In this document: positions 32,872 through 45,000 of the stretch, piece after piece
Position numbering within the stretch: position 1 is the stretch's first letter
Layout of the letters: each line of letters starts with the position of its first letter
NCBI RefSeq assembly: GCF_030936135.1
Contig: NC_082602.1
Span: forward strand, 26,229,965 to 26,293,964
From: Gavia stellata
Lineage: Eukaryota; Chordata; Aves; Gaviiformes; Gaviidae
Direction: 5' to 3'
DNA: 64,000 bases
The notes under the pieces: model-generated
The model's input: the letters and a program-made list of their open reading frames with translations, nothing else
What the model was told of the DNA's origin: nothing
Database searches by the model: none
Translations under genes and position numbers: made by a program

Positions 32872-33726
32872 ATACAAAAATTCCCCCCTGGAGCTGGGGG
32901 TGACCAAGCCAGAGCTGGGCACAGCCAGGCTTTTCCTTTGGTTTGACCCCCCCTGGGTGCCCAGCTGGGCCCCCCACCTCTGCCCACCCTCGAGGTGTTC
33001 CCAGCTGGCACCCCTGGTACCACACCCCTCTCCCCTGGCAAGCTGGGCATCACAGGGGCATGGGCCAGGCTTTTTTTTGGGGGGAAACAAAGGGATGCCA
33101 GGGGCAAGGGCATAGGAAAGGCACTGAGGGCAAGCTGCCCCACGGCAGACGTGAGGGGGGGCGCAGACAGGTGGAGTGCGAGTTGGGAGAGGGTGATAAG
33201 TTTTGGTAGCTCCTATAAAAATAGTTATTTTAAATGGCACAGAAACGAATCCCCTGACAAACACACTGGGGGCGGGGTGGTGGTGGTGGTGGTGCTGGCA
33301 CGGGCAGGGCTGGGGCACAATTTGTCCCCTCTGGAAGTGTTGGTTGACAGTGCCAGCAGGGACGAGAGGGAGGTGAGAAGCCAACCCTCCCCCTGCCCAA
33401 GGTGACCCTGGCTGAAGCCAGCACCGCTAATCCCCTGGGCACTAAGAGGATCAGTGGAAACCAGCTCCGGGTGGCCCCAAGGACAGGGCACCCACCTAGC
33501 CCTACATCTCACCGCACCCCCCCTGCCGCAGAAGGTGCCGACAGACGCTTGCCCCAACACCTCGATGCTGGGGAGGGGGCAGCGCCTGTGATCCCCTCTG
33601 CCTCTCCCCAGTGCCAGCGGTCTCTGCAGAGCCAGGGGGAGAGCAGGGATCCCCCATGGCTCCCAAAATCCCAGGGGCTGGAGGGCCCCCCCAGGCTCTG
33701 AGCACAGAGCGAGGGCAGGCAGTGTC

Positions 33727-36524
33727 TCAGATCTCGGTGGCCGTGATCTCCTCGAAGGGCGGGTCAGGGCCGGGGGGGTCGCAGGGCTCGGGCGGTGGGT
33801 CCTCGCCTTGGAGACGGAGATGCTGGAGCCGCTGCTCGAGCCGCCGGTTGCGGCGGTACATCTGAATGTAGCTGTACTGCAGCTGCTTCTGGTAGCGGAT
33901 AACCCGCTCCTTCTCGCCCTGCCACGTGCCACGCTCCTGCTCGAAGGCATCCCGCTGCTCCTGCCCGCGCCGCCGCTCCAGGGCCACCTCTGCCCGCAGC
34001 CGTTCCAGCTGCTGCCGCAGCCCCGCGCCACCCCGGGGCTCCTCACTGGGTTGAGGGCATCCCTCGCTGGGCTGGGGGCATCGCCCACGGGCGGCTTCCC
34101 GCAGCCCCGCCACCTCCTGCTCGAGCCGGCCGGCTTTGGCGCGGAAGAGGTCAGCCTCGCTCTTGCGGCGCTGCAGTTCGTTGGCACAGACCTCCAGCTC
34201 CAGCGCCTTCAGGCGGGCGGCCTCCTGCAGCCCCTGCGCCCGCCGCTCGCCCACCTGCAGCTGGGCCCGTGCCTCCCGCAGCTGAGCCCGCAGCCCCAGC
34301 AGCTCGGCGCCCCGCTGTGCCAGCTCCGCCTGCGCCTCCTTCAGCTGCTGCTTCAGCAGCGAGATCTCCCCTGACTTCTGGCACACCTGCAGGGACGACA
34401 GGGCTCAGGCGCCGGCCGGGACACCCCCCCCCCAGCCGGAGCCTGCACCCCCCTGACTCACCCAGAGCCATTGGGCGACTCACCTCCCACTTGGTCTCCT
34501 CCAGCCGGGGTGCCAGCTCGGTGCGCTCGCGCTGGAAGGAGGCGCAGCGATGCTCCAGCAGCTCCCGCTCCTGCAGCAGCTGGGCGAAGTCCTCCTGCAG
34601 CTGCTTCTTCTCCTGCTGCAGCTGCAGCACCTGGAGCTGCAGGACCTGCTGCCCTCGCTGCGCTGCCTGGGCCGCCTGCCGTGCCTGGGCTGCACAGCGC
34701 TGCCGCAGCCCCTCCAGCTCCTGCTCGCAGCGCCGCTGCTTCTCCTCGTACACCTGGGGGGCGGGCAGGCACGCTGGGGGGGTGCCGTCCCCGGGATGGA
34801 CACCCCCTGCCCACAGGGAGGGAGGTGGCACGTCCCCCCCCAAGCAGAGGAGGGGTCCAGGAAGGGTGCGATGTAGTGGTGGCCCTCCTTGGTGTGCTGG
34901 TTCCCCCAGGTCAGCACCCTCAGAGTCTATAGGGTTCCCCCAGCCCCACCACCAGTGGGGAGAAGCTCCAGGTGCATCCAAGAGAGGGCACCCCAAGATG
35001 AGGCATCCCAGTCTGGCCCCCCAGACAATACGAGGGTCCCCCGAGGGATTACATAGGACCACCCACAAGTGGGGAAAATCCCCATTCCCAGACCCACAGA
35101 AAGAACTATCCCCATGCAAGGGTCCCCAAAGGGGCTCCCCCACCCCCCAACCAGGGGGGCACATCCACACAAGATGCCCCAGGGAGGGGGACAGGGACAG
35201 GACGGGGGGATGCTAGGGGCATACCTGGCAGATGGCCACCTCGTTCTCGTCCAGACTGTCACGCAGGAGCCGCAGCTCAGCCTCCCTCTCCCGCAGTTTG
35301 TCCTCCAGCTCCTGCACCAGCATGGCCTCCTCGCCGGGCAGGGGTGAGCGCCCGCAGGAGCCGCTCTCCGAGGAGGGCCGGCCCCGGCCACCCAGCGAGC
35401 CCGTGCTCTTGCTGGAGGACGAGCGCCCGCTGTCCGAGTTGGAGGGGCGGCAGCCCCCCGGGGGGTCAGCAGGACCGTGGGGGGTGGCCGGCAGGGTGCC
35501 TGCCTCGGGGTGCTGGCTGCAGCCCGTGCTGTAGGTGGGCAGGCTGGAGAGGGAGTTGCGCCCCGAGTCCGAGAGGGTGCTGGCGCGGCAGCTCAGGGAG
35601 CCGGGCTTCTCAGCACCCAGCAAATGGGTGAGGCTCACCTGGCTCTCCGAGAGCCCTGGGCGCCCGCCCGCCTGGGCGCTCCGGAGCTTGGGCACCACTG
35701 GCTTGAAGGCCATGGGGCGGATCAGGGTCTTCTCCACATTCTGCCAGGGGAAGAGGGAAGAGTGGGGGTGCTGGGGGAGGACCCACCACCCTCCCAAGGG
35801 GCCGCCTGGGATGGTGACAGGGCGGTGCCCCCAGCCCCAATGCCTTCGCCCCCAAAAGGAGACAAGAGTCGGTTGCTGCCTGCTCCGTCCCCCATCCATG
35901 GGGTTCCCAGGTGGGCTCCCACATGCACCCCTGGCACGAAGGAGGGGACATCAAGGGCACGGAGACCACCATATCCCCAGGGACACCAAAAATGTGGCCA
36001 TGTGGCCCCAGTTCACATGCCCGAGCCGACAGCCCCAGCGTCGCACAGGGAGCAAAGCCAAGCACCCATCCACCCCGCTGCCGCCCCCTCCTCACCTCTT
36101 CCAGCTTGCCGGAGACAGGGACAAGCTTGGGGGGTGGCCCCCGGAGGTGGCCACTCAGGGCTCGGTCATCACGGGGCTCATCCGAGTCGCTGCAGGGGCT
36201 GCCAGGAGAGGGGGCGTCGAGCCAGTCACCGCAGAAGCCCCCATTGGCGTAGGCATGGGGGACGCCAGGCACAGCCGCGCAGAACTCCTCAGGGGATGGG
36301 GGGTCCCGGGGGGTGGCCCGGAGCAGCCCCTCCTGCTTGCAGAAGGAGGCGGCAGGAGGGCCCCCGTCGCAGGGCTGGCCGGCACGGTCGTGGCGGGGCC
36401 GGCCGGGCAGGAGGCTGCCGACGCTGCCCATGGTGGTGGGGGGCGAGCGGGCGGCGGCACGGAGCTGTGTAGCCCCCTCAGCGGTGGCCTCGAGGGGCAC
36501 CGGCAGCGTCTGCACGATGGCCAT
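33727..36524 (-). CDS. LZTS2: LZTS2, leucine zipper tumour suppressor 2 (LAPSER1)
   Basis: LZTS2 is a coiled-coil protein of centrosome and midbody. In mammals it exports beta-catenin from the nucleus and restrains katanin. Four coding exons, all joined in phase 0, are 36096-36524, 35225-35740, 34484-34753 and 33727-34386, giving 624 residues (human 669). The start MAIVQTLPVPLEA matches mammalian LZTS2, as do HLRGPPPKLVPVSGKLE, TLSDSGRNSLSSLPTYSTG, SDSGRSSSSKSTGSLGGR and RDSLDENEVAICQ. From about residue 290 to 600 the protein is a long Leu/Glu/Gln/Arg-rich coiled coil (Fez1-type), with EVCQKSGEISLLKQQL shared with its paralogues. It ends in ATEI, a class I PDZ-ligand-like tail. A leader exon joins at 36563, with its promoter near 39.8 kb. 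Confidence 0.94.
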
Positions 36525-36563
36525 GGCAGGGGGGCCCCCAGCGGGCAGGAGCACGCGGGCAGC

Positions 36564-39500
36564 CTGCAGGCAAGGGAGACGGGGTGTCAGAGCAGCGGGC
36601 ACCACCGGTCATGCCCCACTGGCTGCCGGCATCCCCAGGTGGGCACAGCGGCACCCCTGAACCCCTGTCTGCCATTCCCAATCTCACGGGTGCGGGTCAG
36701 CCTGAGGGGAAGCAGGCAGAAGGAGATGCCAAACGAACCAGAATAAAACCGGGATTAGCTAGGGGGACAGCAGCAGCATCCCCCAAACCAGGCTCAGCAC
36801 CCTGGGGGAGCAGCCCGGAGGTGCCAGGGGCTGTGGGGTGCCGGTGGCACCGTGGGGCAGCGGTGATGCAGTCCTGCCCCCCCCCCCCCCCATGCCCTGG
36901 CATGACCCCACTGCAGGAAGCGTGCCAGAGCTGGAGGCGAATCCCAAGAGGCCCATGGAGAGCTGGCTCCCGGGCAGCCTGCCTGCCCCACGGCGCTGCC
37001 TGCCCCACTGTGCCCACCAGTGCAGCCCCCATGGAGAGTGGAGGGCAGCCCCACACACTGGGAACAGCCACTTTCCCTGCCCCACAGCACCCACCTGTCT
37101 GCAGTGACCCCACAGATGGTGTCCTCCCACCCCCAACCATCCACAGTGGGGTGCAGGGTCCCCCAGAGAGCCGCCAGCCCCTGCCCATCTGCTCGCCAAA
37201 TCCCTGCCGCCCGGGGGAGCCGCACCACTCAGCCCCTGACCCACCACAGGTGGGGGGTGGGCACATCATGCAGCCCCCTCTGCTACCAGCATACCAAGCA
37301 GGTGGGTCAGAGCCCCTGTGGGGGCTCTGCCCCAGGCACCCCCCACTCAACCCTCGCCGGCCACCCCCCTCCACTGAGGGGGAAGCTGCTGGGCAGGCGG
37401 GTGGTCCAGGATGCCAGCCCCAGGCTCTTTCCCAGCCCCAACACATGGGTGCCCCTCATTCCTGCCCCACATGCCCCCCTCCAGCCGGGGGAGCTCTGCC
37501 AGTGCCCTGCTGCAGCCCCCCCCTGCCCCAATCCACGCCATATGCCCACGTGACGTGAGGCAGCCGACGGGCCGGATCCGTTCCCCGCTGCCTCATCGCA
37601 TCTCACACGTGGCTGCAGCTGGCACAAGGCACGGGTGGGGGAAGCCGCTGCCCGCATGGTCTTGCCCGCCGAGCTGTCACCTGAAATCAATCCGCCTGCC
37701 AGCGCTCAGGGGGGCCGAGCAGGGGAAGAGATGCTGGCAAGCCAGCCCCCCCGCCACCATCGCCCCCACCGGCACGTGCCGTCCCTGAGCACCATGACCT
37801 CACACCATGCCCATGACACCCCCGGGTGGGAAGGTGGGTGACCCCCCACCCCACGCTCCGCTCACCTCGCCAGCTGCTGCCCATCCGTCCGGTCCGCTCG
37901 GGCCCCCACACCGCGAACACGGCTCTGCCGGCCCCTGAAGTGGGACGGAGAAAGAGGAGGGGGTCAAGGTACCAAATGGCAGCAGGAGTCCCTGTGCCAC
38001 CCACAGCCCCCCCTGCCCAAGCCCCCCGGCCAGCAGGACTGGGGCAGGCGGTGCCAGCATGGCGCAGGGGGTGGCAGGGGAGCCCGGCAGCAGGTACACT
38101 GCTCCCAGCGCCCAGGGAGGGCTGCGGCCGCCCCGGGAGGGATGGTGGGGACAACGGCCCCCCATGGGGACCTACTGCGGCCGGAGGGGCAGGAGGAGGG
38201 ATCAGGGATCGGGCAGGGACATGGGGGCCCCTGTCCCAAAGGGACCTCTCAGTCCCCCCCAGCTGCAGACAGGCAAGGCACAGCACCCCACTCCAGCGAA
38301 GCCCCCCCCACCCGGGACTTGCAGGTCAGGGGGATGAACCTGGGGACAGCCGGGTCCCCACACAGCCACGGAGGGGACGCTGCCACCGCCGGGGCCCGCG
38401 CTCAGCGGCCAGGCTGGGAGGCGGTGGGAAGGGACTCCATCTTCTCCCTCCCGCAAGCCCCCGCAGCCAGCCGAGAGGGTCACACCGCCGCCCGAGGGGG
38501 GCAAGTGCCCCGGAGGGGGGTCAGCTGCCCAGCCGGCTGCCAGCGCCCTGTGAAACCTCCCTCCAGCCACCCAGTAAAACCAGTCAGCAACTGGGGCGGC
38601 GTCACCACCAGCTGCTCCGGCCGAAGCGCAGCAAAGCCGGGTCCCACCGTTCCGACCCCAAAACGGCAAGGGAAGGCTCGACCCCTGCTCAGCCGGACCC
38701 CCACCCTGAGCTGTTGAGTGCTTTGGGCCTCTGGGGACCCCCGCACCTGGATGGCACCTCAGGGACCCCCCAGGGCAGGGGGAAGCAGCCCCTCATCCCT
38801 CCCCACGCAGCTGGCACGCGTGGGGTGGGCACACTCCCATCCCTAGCTGTGCCCCCCTCCAGCCCCCCCGCTCCATCCCGAGCCTCCCTGGGTGACGCTG
38901 CCTCCCTTGTCCGCCCCACGCGCCCCCTTGCCCTCCCACCCACCCCACACTGCTCCACTGAGCCCCACAGCACCCAGCCTGCCCCACGCTGCTTCCACCC
39001 TGCCGGTCCCCATGGCTCCCATAAGTGCCCCACGGCACCCCTTGGCTGCCGCTGCCCCAAAGCACCCTAAAACACTCCCAAAATTCCCCATGACACCCCG
39101 AAGTGCCCCACGGAGCCCTGGGGCCTGTACTGTCCCACAACACCCCTAAAGTGCCTCACGACACCCCCAAAGTGCTCCACAGAGCCCCAGGGCTTCTGAT
39201 GCCCAACAGCTCCCCCAAAGTGCCCCTAAAACACCCACAAAGTGTCCCACAGAGCTCCTGGGCCTCTGCTGCCCCACAGCTCCCCTAAAGTGCCCCTAAA
39301 GCACTCCCAAAGTGCTCCAAAACACTCCCAAAGTGTCCCACGGGACCCCTGGGCCTGTACTGCCCCACAGCTCCCCCAGAGTGTCCCTAAAGCACCCCCA
39401 AAGTGCCCCGCGACCCCCCCAAAGTGCCCCATGGAGCCCCTGGGCCTCTGCATCCCCAGGACACCCCCAAAGTGCCCCTGAAACACCCCCAAGGCGCCCC

Positions 39501-39758
39501 ACAGCGCCCCAGTGCCGTCGCTGCCCCCCAGAGCGCCCTGGCCCCCCCCCAAAGCGGCCCCTGGGGGCCTGGCCCCCGGGGGCCCGGCCCCCCCAACACC
39601 CCAAGCGCCGGCTGCTCCCCTGCATCGCCCCCAAACCCACCCCCCCCAAAGCGCCCACGGGAGCTCCTGCCCCTCGGTGGCCCCACGGCTCGTCCCCAGC
39701 GCCGTCGCAGCCCCCCCGGCCCCGCGGGACCCCCCCCGGCCCCGGCCCCCACACTCAC
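36564..39758 (-). other. LZTS2: LZTS2 first intron (3.2 kb)
   Basis: This lies between the acceptor at 36563 (CCTGCAG before the leader) and a donor at 39759 (CGCGGTGAGTGTGGG). I see no second gene in it. It holds CCCACGTGACGTG, an E-box joined to a CRE-like half site, near 37545, and a large minisatellite at its 5' end, listed next. Confidence 0.5.
39045..39535 (+). repeat. Minisatellite of CCCCAAAGTGCCCC-type units in LZTS2 intron 1
   Basis: Short 17-20 bp units of the form CACCCCCAAAGTGCCCC alternate with a longer spacer (GGAGCCCCTGGGCCTCTGC, or ..GGGCCTGTACTGCCCCACAG). Together they make supermodules of roughly 80-120 bp, repeated about five times. The spacing is irregular and the copies diverged. 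Frames stay open through it on both strands because of low complexity. Confidence 0.8.
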
Positions 39759-39920
39759 CGCGGCCCCGCTGCCGCCCTCCCGCGCCGCGCCGCGCCCCGT
39801 CGCCCCGCCCGTCGCCAGGCCCCGCCCCGATACGAGCCCCGCCCCCTCAAGGCCCCGCCTTCCAACTAGGCTCCGCCCCCCGCTCCGCGAGGCCACGCCC
39901 CCCGAGCGGGAAGGGGTTGG
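39500..39920 (-). promoter_or_regulatory. LZTS2: CpG island and probable first exon of LZTS2
   Basis: A CpG-dense block carries repeated CCCCGCCC (Sp1/GC-box) words and the donor at 39759 on the minus strand. A non-coding first exon would lie at about 39759-39860. It is the only promoter-like sequence upstream of LZTS2. Confidence 0.55.
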
Positions 39921-41040
39921 GGTTGGGGATGGGGATCGGGATGGGGATACGGAAAGGCTGTGGGGGTGCGTGGGGCAGCCGTGTGGGGGAGCCCCCGCGT
40001 GGGTCACCCTCCCTCAGCACAGCCCCAGTCACGTCGATTCCGGGGGATTCCCGGGCTGGGGGCAGCTCGTCCCCTTATTTGCACCAGCCAAGCCCCCCAC
40101 CTCGGGGCTCTCCATCCTCCGAAGCAGCCCCAGACCACAGGGGTGAAGGCCGCCCCCGAGAATATCCCCTCCAAAATTATTTGGGTACCCCAGCACCCCG
40201 CCAAGGGGGCTGGGGGGGGGCTCTGCCCCATTTGACATCACAGCCTCCATCCCCCTCTGCCCCCTCCGTGAGATATTGCAGCTATTGCCACCCCCCACCT
40301 CTCCGAGAGCCCCAAACTGGGTGAAAAGGGAGGAAAAAAAACCCCACATCAACCCACCCGCAGCCCAGGGAGCTGTGGGTGCCCACCTGCCCCCCGGGGT
40401 CCGGGATCACCCCCGCCCCAGCTCAGCTCCATCACTCCCTCCCACCCCCAGGGAGGGATGGGTAGGAGATGGGGCTCCCAAGCTTTCCCACTGCCCCACT
40501 TCCACTCTACAGCCCCGTGACAGCACCCACCCTAGGTTAGACCCGGGGGGAAATGGGGGCCAGGGAGCCGGAGGGGGCCCTGGGGCCGACACCCACAGTC
40601 TCCACCCATGCCTCCATGCAAACCCTGACCCAGCTGTGCTGGGGGCCTGGCTCCCTCTGCCATCCCCTGCCTCACCTCCTCTTCCCCGGGAAGCGCCTCC
40701 TCCGCCATCACCCCTGGCCTGCCCTGGGAGGGCTCACACCTGCACGAACAGCACCCAAGGGTGCTCTCCGGGAGAGCCAGTGCACCCCGGAAACCTGGGG
40801 CTGGGTGTGTACCGCCTGGCCGCCCCGGCCCCTCATTATGGCTCAGGTTAAAACTATGCCCGGCGCGGAGGCCTGTAATAACCCATGCGCCAGGGCTGGG
40901 GCAGGATGCTCTGCGCAGCGGGGACCTCCTCTGACGCCACATCCCCCCAGATCTCTGGGGGCCACCCCCTCCCTGACTAGGGTCACACCCCCCCCCCCCC
41001 CCAGCCCCAGGGTCCCCTGGTCACAGGGACATAGAAACAG
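39921..41040. other. Intergenic gap between LZTS2 promoter and TWNK 3' end
   Basis: About 1.1 kb contain no gene I can support. There is a short (GGGGAT/GGGGTT)n-like stretch at 39915-39950, and the element CCTCATTATGG..GGTTAAAA at 40831-40853, which resembles one at 16003. Confidence 0.5.
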
Positions 41041-41055
41041 CACTCACATTTATGC

Positions 41056-41061
41056 TTTAAT
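41056..41061 (-). terminator. TWNK: Possible TWNK polyadenylation signal (ATTAAA)
   Basis: A minus-strand ATTAAA lies about 0.97 kb past the TWNK stop, inside an AT-rich patch with GCTTTAATAAAAG on the plus strand. It is the best candidate seen, but the call is weak. Confidence 0.3.
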
Positions 41062-42025
41062 AAAAGTAGGAAGGGAAAAAAACCCAAAGGGATTAGACCA
41101 AGATCCGGCCATGGACTTGTCCTACGATGGCGAGGACTGGCCAGGTCACAGTATTTGCTGCCCACAGCCCAGAGGGCATGGGGGTGGCTGTCCCCCCAGC
41201 CCAGCAGAGCAAGGCAGGGCTGCTCCCCCCGAGGTTTTACTGCTGGTGATGTTCCCCGGAGAAAGGGGCTGGGGGAGACCCTGAGCAAAGGGGGCTGGGT
41301 CAGGCGCTAGCTGGGCGGGCAGAGCCAGTGAGCGCCATGTCGTACCCACCAGCACAGGAGGACGCCAGTGCTGCCTTCAACCCGCCATGAGCAGCGACAC
41401 CACAGGGGTCCAGCTCCCACCCTCCCATTACGTCCCACAGAGAGCGCACAGCTGGGGGGCAAGAGCCATCCACAACCTCCCACGCTTCCCTCCACCACCT
41501 TCCCCTTGCTGGCTCCATCCCAGCCAGGATCCAGCCCAGAGACCCCCACCCGTGACTGGGGGGTTCCTGCCATGCGTCCCTCTGCACAGTCCCCCCCCAC
41601 AATCCCTCCCACCAGTGACAGCCCACGATTTCAGCTCCATTTTAGCCAGAATTTAACGACCTGCCCCAGGTCCAGAGATCCCCAAATCCTGGGCTGCAGG
41701 TGACCGCCCCCTGTCACCCAGCACGCACTGACTCTGCTCCGCCCCCATGCTCCCAGCACTCAGCACCAGTATGAACCGGCCAGTGTTTGCCAAAGCACCC
41801 TGCCCTGGCCACTTTTCTCTGGGATGACCCACTTCTCCTCTCATGGTGGCCCCATGTCTCAGAGACACTGTGCTGGCAGCCAAGTGGCTTGTTCGTACAG
41901 GAGGAGAAAGGGCCACAGCGGCGTGTGGTTGCTGCTCCCAGGGAGGAGGGGCTGGCATACCCCAGCCCCGTGCTCCCAGCACCAGTCCCCATCCCTCCTG
42001 ACGGACTGAGGAAGACCTGCTAGGC

Positions 42026-45000
42026 TCACAGCTTCTTGGAGGCTCCCGAGCCTCCCTCCGGAGCTTTCTTGGCCAAAAGGGCCTTCTCCTCCTTCATCTT
42101 CTTCAGCCTAGCCTTGCTTTTGCTGGGGGATGAGAAGGTAAGCGAGGACTTGCTGAACTCCAGTGGGAAGACGCCCACATCCCCATCGAAGCGGTTCTTG
42201 GACACCTGCAGGTAGCGCTTCCCTGGCCCTGTCACCAGCTTACGGTCCTGCAGGATGAGGACGTTGTCGGCCTCCTGGCTGGCCTGGCAAGGGAGGGAAA
42301 ACATTTCCAGGAGGGTGCTGGGGATGCAGCCAGAGCCAAGGGGCTCGGAGGTGCTCATGGGCTGCCTGCCCGACTCCTTCGAGCCCTGTTATGGGGCAAC
42401 CCAGGCCGTGGCAACACCAGCACCTCCCCGACACCAACCCCTTGTCTTCGCCCTGGACATCCCAGCAACCTGCTGGGCAGACAGGCTTGAGCTGAAGCCA
42501 CAGCACGCTCTGCGGAAGCAAGGGAGCACGGGAGGGCCGTGCACACTCACAGAGCACCTCCTGCCCACCACTGCAGGGTTGTTCAGCATCACGGCAGAGA
42601 CTGGAGCACTCAGAGAGCCCATCCCTGCACCCTCCCATGCTCCTTCTTTAATTACCTCATACTACATCCCACTCACAGTCAGTGAGCACTAATTAACTGC
42701 ACCTAAAGCTCCAACAGAGCTTTAGCTGGCAAAGGGTTTGCTCCCTGTCTGCATCTCCCTACCAAGGCCTGGCCAAATCAGGACTCCACAAATCCGCAGC
42801 AGGTGACAAAGAGTCCTGGGAACAACCTGCCCCTCACAGCACCTTTCAGGTCCCAACGATGACTCAGGGTGCTGGTGGGAGCTGGGGATGGCTGCCCAAT
42901 GTATCCTAGCCCCTTCCTGGGAACACGCTGTGCTGAAGGGACAGGAAAGGCCACCTAGCCCAGCTCACCTTGGCGGAGCCGAAGATAGAGGCCGTCTGCA
43001 GCTCCTTCTCGTCGTCCTCCTTGCGGGGATGGATGACCAGTGTGATGTGGCAGGTGTTGTCTGTGGCAAACTTGCGGAAGGCACCAATGATGTAGTCCTG
43101 GGCAGCAAGCCTGCCACGGCAGCGAGAATGGGGTCAGGGGCTGGCACTGCTCGGTTGCAGGGGCAGCAAGGTGCTGCCAGGTTCTGCCCCACAGCAGGAA
43201 GCGCCCAGGGGTCTGGGCTCACTCTCTGTGAGGCAGCTGGGCCCATGTAAGCAAAGGGATGGGACACAACAGGGATCATGGGTAACTGGCTCACCCTTTC
43301 CTACCTCTTCTTCCCCAGGGCAGTGATCACCCTTCAACAAAACAGGGCTGCCAGACAGGGACCCCGTGTGGGTCCCCAGCCCCTGCCACGACACCAACAG
43401 TGCCAGCTCCAGTGACAAAGGTGGTGGAAGAAGGAGGGGGCAACTTGGAGAAGGGCTACCTGTCCACAGAGAGGTGCTCATGTCCCATCATGAACTGGAG
43501 GTTGTCGACGACCACGTGGGTGATGTCGTACATGTAGACAGCGTGATGCATGGTGTCAATCACTGTCCTGGGCAAAGGGAGACCGGGATCAGCCCCGGGG
43601 ATCAGTGGAGGAGGGGATGGGGATGCTGAGCCTGGCACAGGGACAGGGAGAGGCAGAGCTGGGAGGTATCAGGCTGGCTCCTGCTGGGCCCTGGGCGTCC
43701 CACCTCCGCATCTCCTCCGTCAGAGGATGGGGGCAGCCCCATCCCCACAGGTAAGGGCAGCTGGATCAGGAGGACCCAGCTGCTGCCCACACAGCCCCTG
43801 CCCACTGTCCCGCAATCCCCCCAGCCTGCGGGGACCCTCAGGGCACATGGGGATGCGTGCAGATGCCACAATGCTTAGTGAATAGAAGGAGCTGGAGGTG
43901 CCTGTCCTCCCTCCTCAGCAAACAGCAGCGCTGCCAGGTGAGCAGGGTGTGGGGGGACACATCCTGCCAGGGGCAGAGGCTGGTTTTAGAGCAGCCACCT
44001 AGCACAGGGGCAGGTCCCCTCCCTTCATCCCTAACCCAGAAGGAGGCCATCACAGTCCCCATGACAGCAGGGACAGTTGAGCCATGTGCCAATCCCGGGA
44101 CTTGACCAGCCCCAACGTGCCTCCTGCCAGCCTCAAATCCACAACCCACTGCGGGAGAAAAGCCCTGGCTCCTCAGGGCCCCACAGCACATGCCATGAGG
44201 GGTAAACGCCACTGGGGACAAAGGTGTGGGACCATACTTGATATTCTGCTGCCCGTGGAAGGTCATGAAGTAGAGCGGGAGGTCCTCAAAGCGGTCGGCC
44301 CACTCATCGTACAGCTGCAGCTGGTCCTCCAGGCGCTGGGCGGCAAACTGCGTCAGCATGATCTTGGCCAGGCGGACGTTGTTGATCTCGAAGCTGCCCC
44401 ACAGTGTGCAAACCCCCTGCATGCACAGGTCCAGTGCGTACTCACTAATGAAGGTGGTCTTCCCACTGCCCGTCGGGCCTGGCGCAAGGACAATGACAGG
44501 AGGAGTTAGCTGGGGGAGAAAACCTGACCTGTCCTGAATGGACCAGGGAGTTGTTTAAAGGTGGAAGCACCGGGGAGTGGTTAAGAGTGACCCATCCACA
44601 GCACTCCCACCATAAACACACAGCATCTCCTGCCAGGCTGCATGTCTGGTTGCATGCGTGTCAGCTCCAGCAGCCATCAGGTCCCTGCATGGTGCAGGGA
44701 AGGGCTGGGCAGCCGGTGGGGGGGGCACAGAGAGGGCTTAGACAGGAGGTAGCGGATGGGAGCAGGAGGAAGGGACACCCCAGGAGTCCCTGTGCCACCC
44801 CAGGCACAGACACTATCCTCATGCTGGCGTGCCTGCCCCACCACACCCGGGAACGTGCCCCAGCCTCTTGCGCACTGCCACGAAGGGCTCAGCCAAAGCC
44901 ATGAGCAGAAAGGGACCAAGAAGACTCATGAGGCGTCACCCCCAGGAGGGTGAGACCACCAAAGAGCCCTCTGCTGCCCCCGTCCACCAGCCATTTGCCC

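Noticed and set aside
38843-39869. Several low-complexity frames over the LZTS2 intron minisatellite
   Set aside because: Both strands and several frames stay open because of the repeat. None shows a domain.
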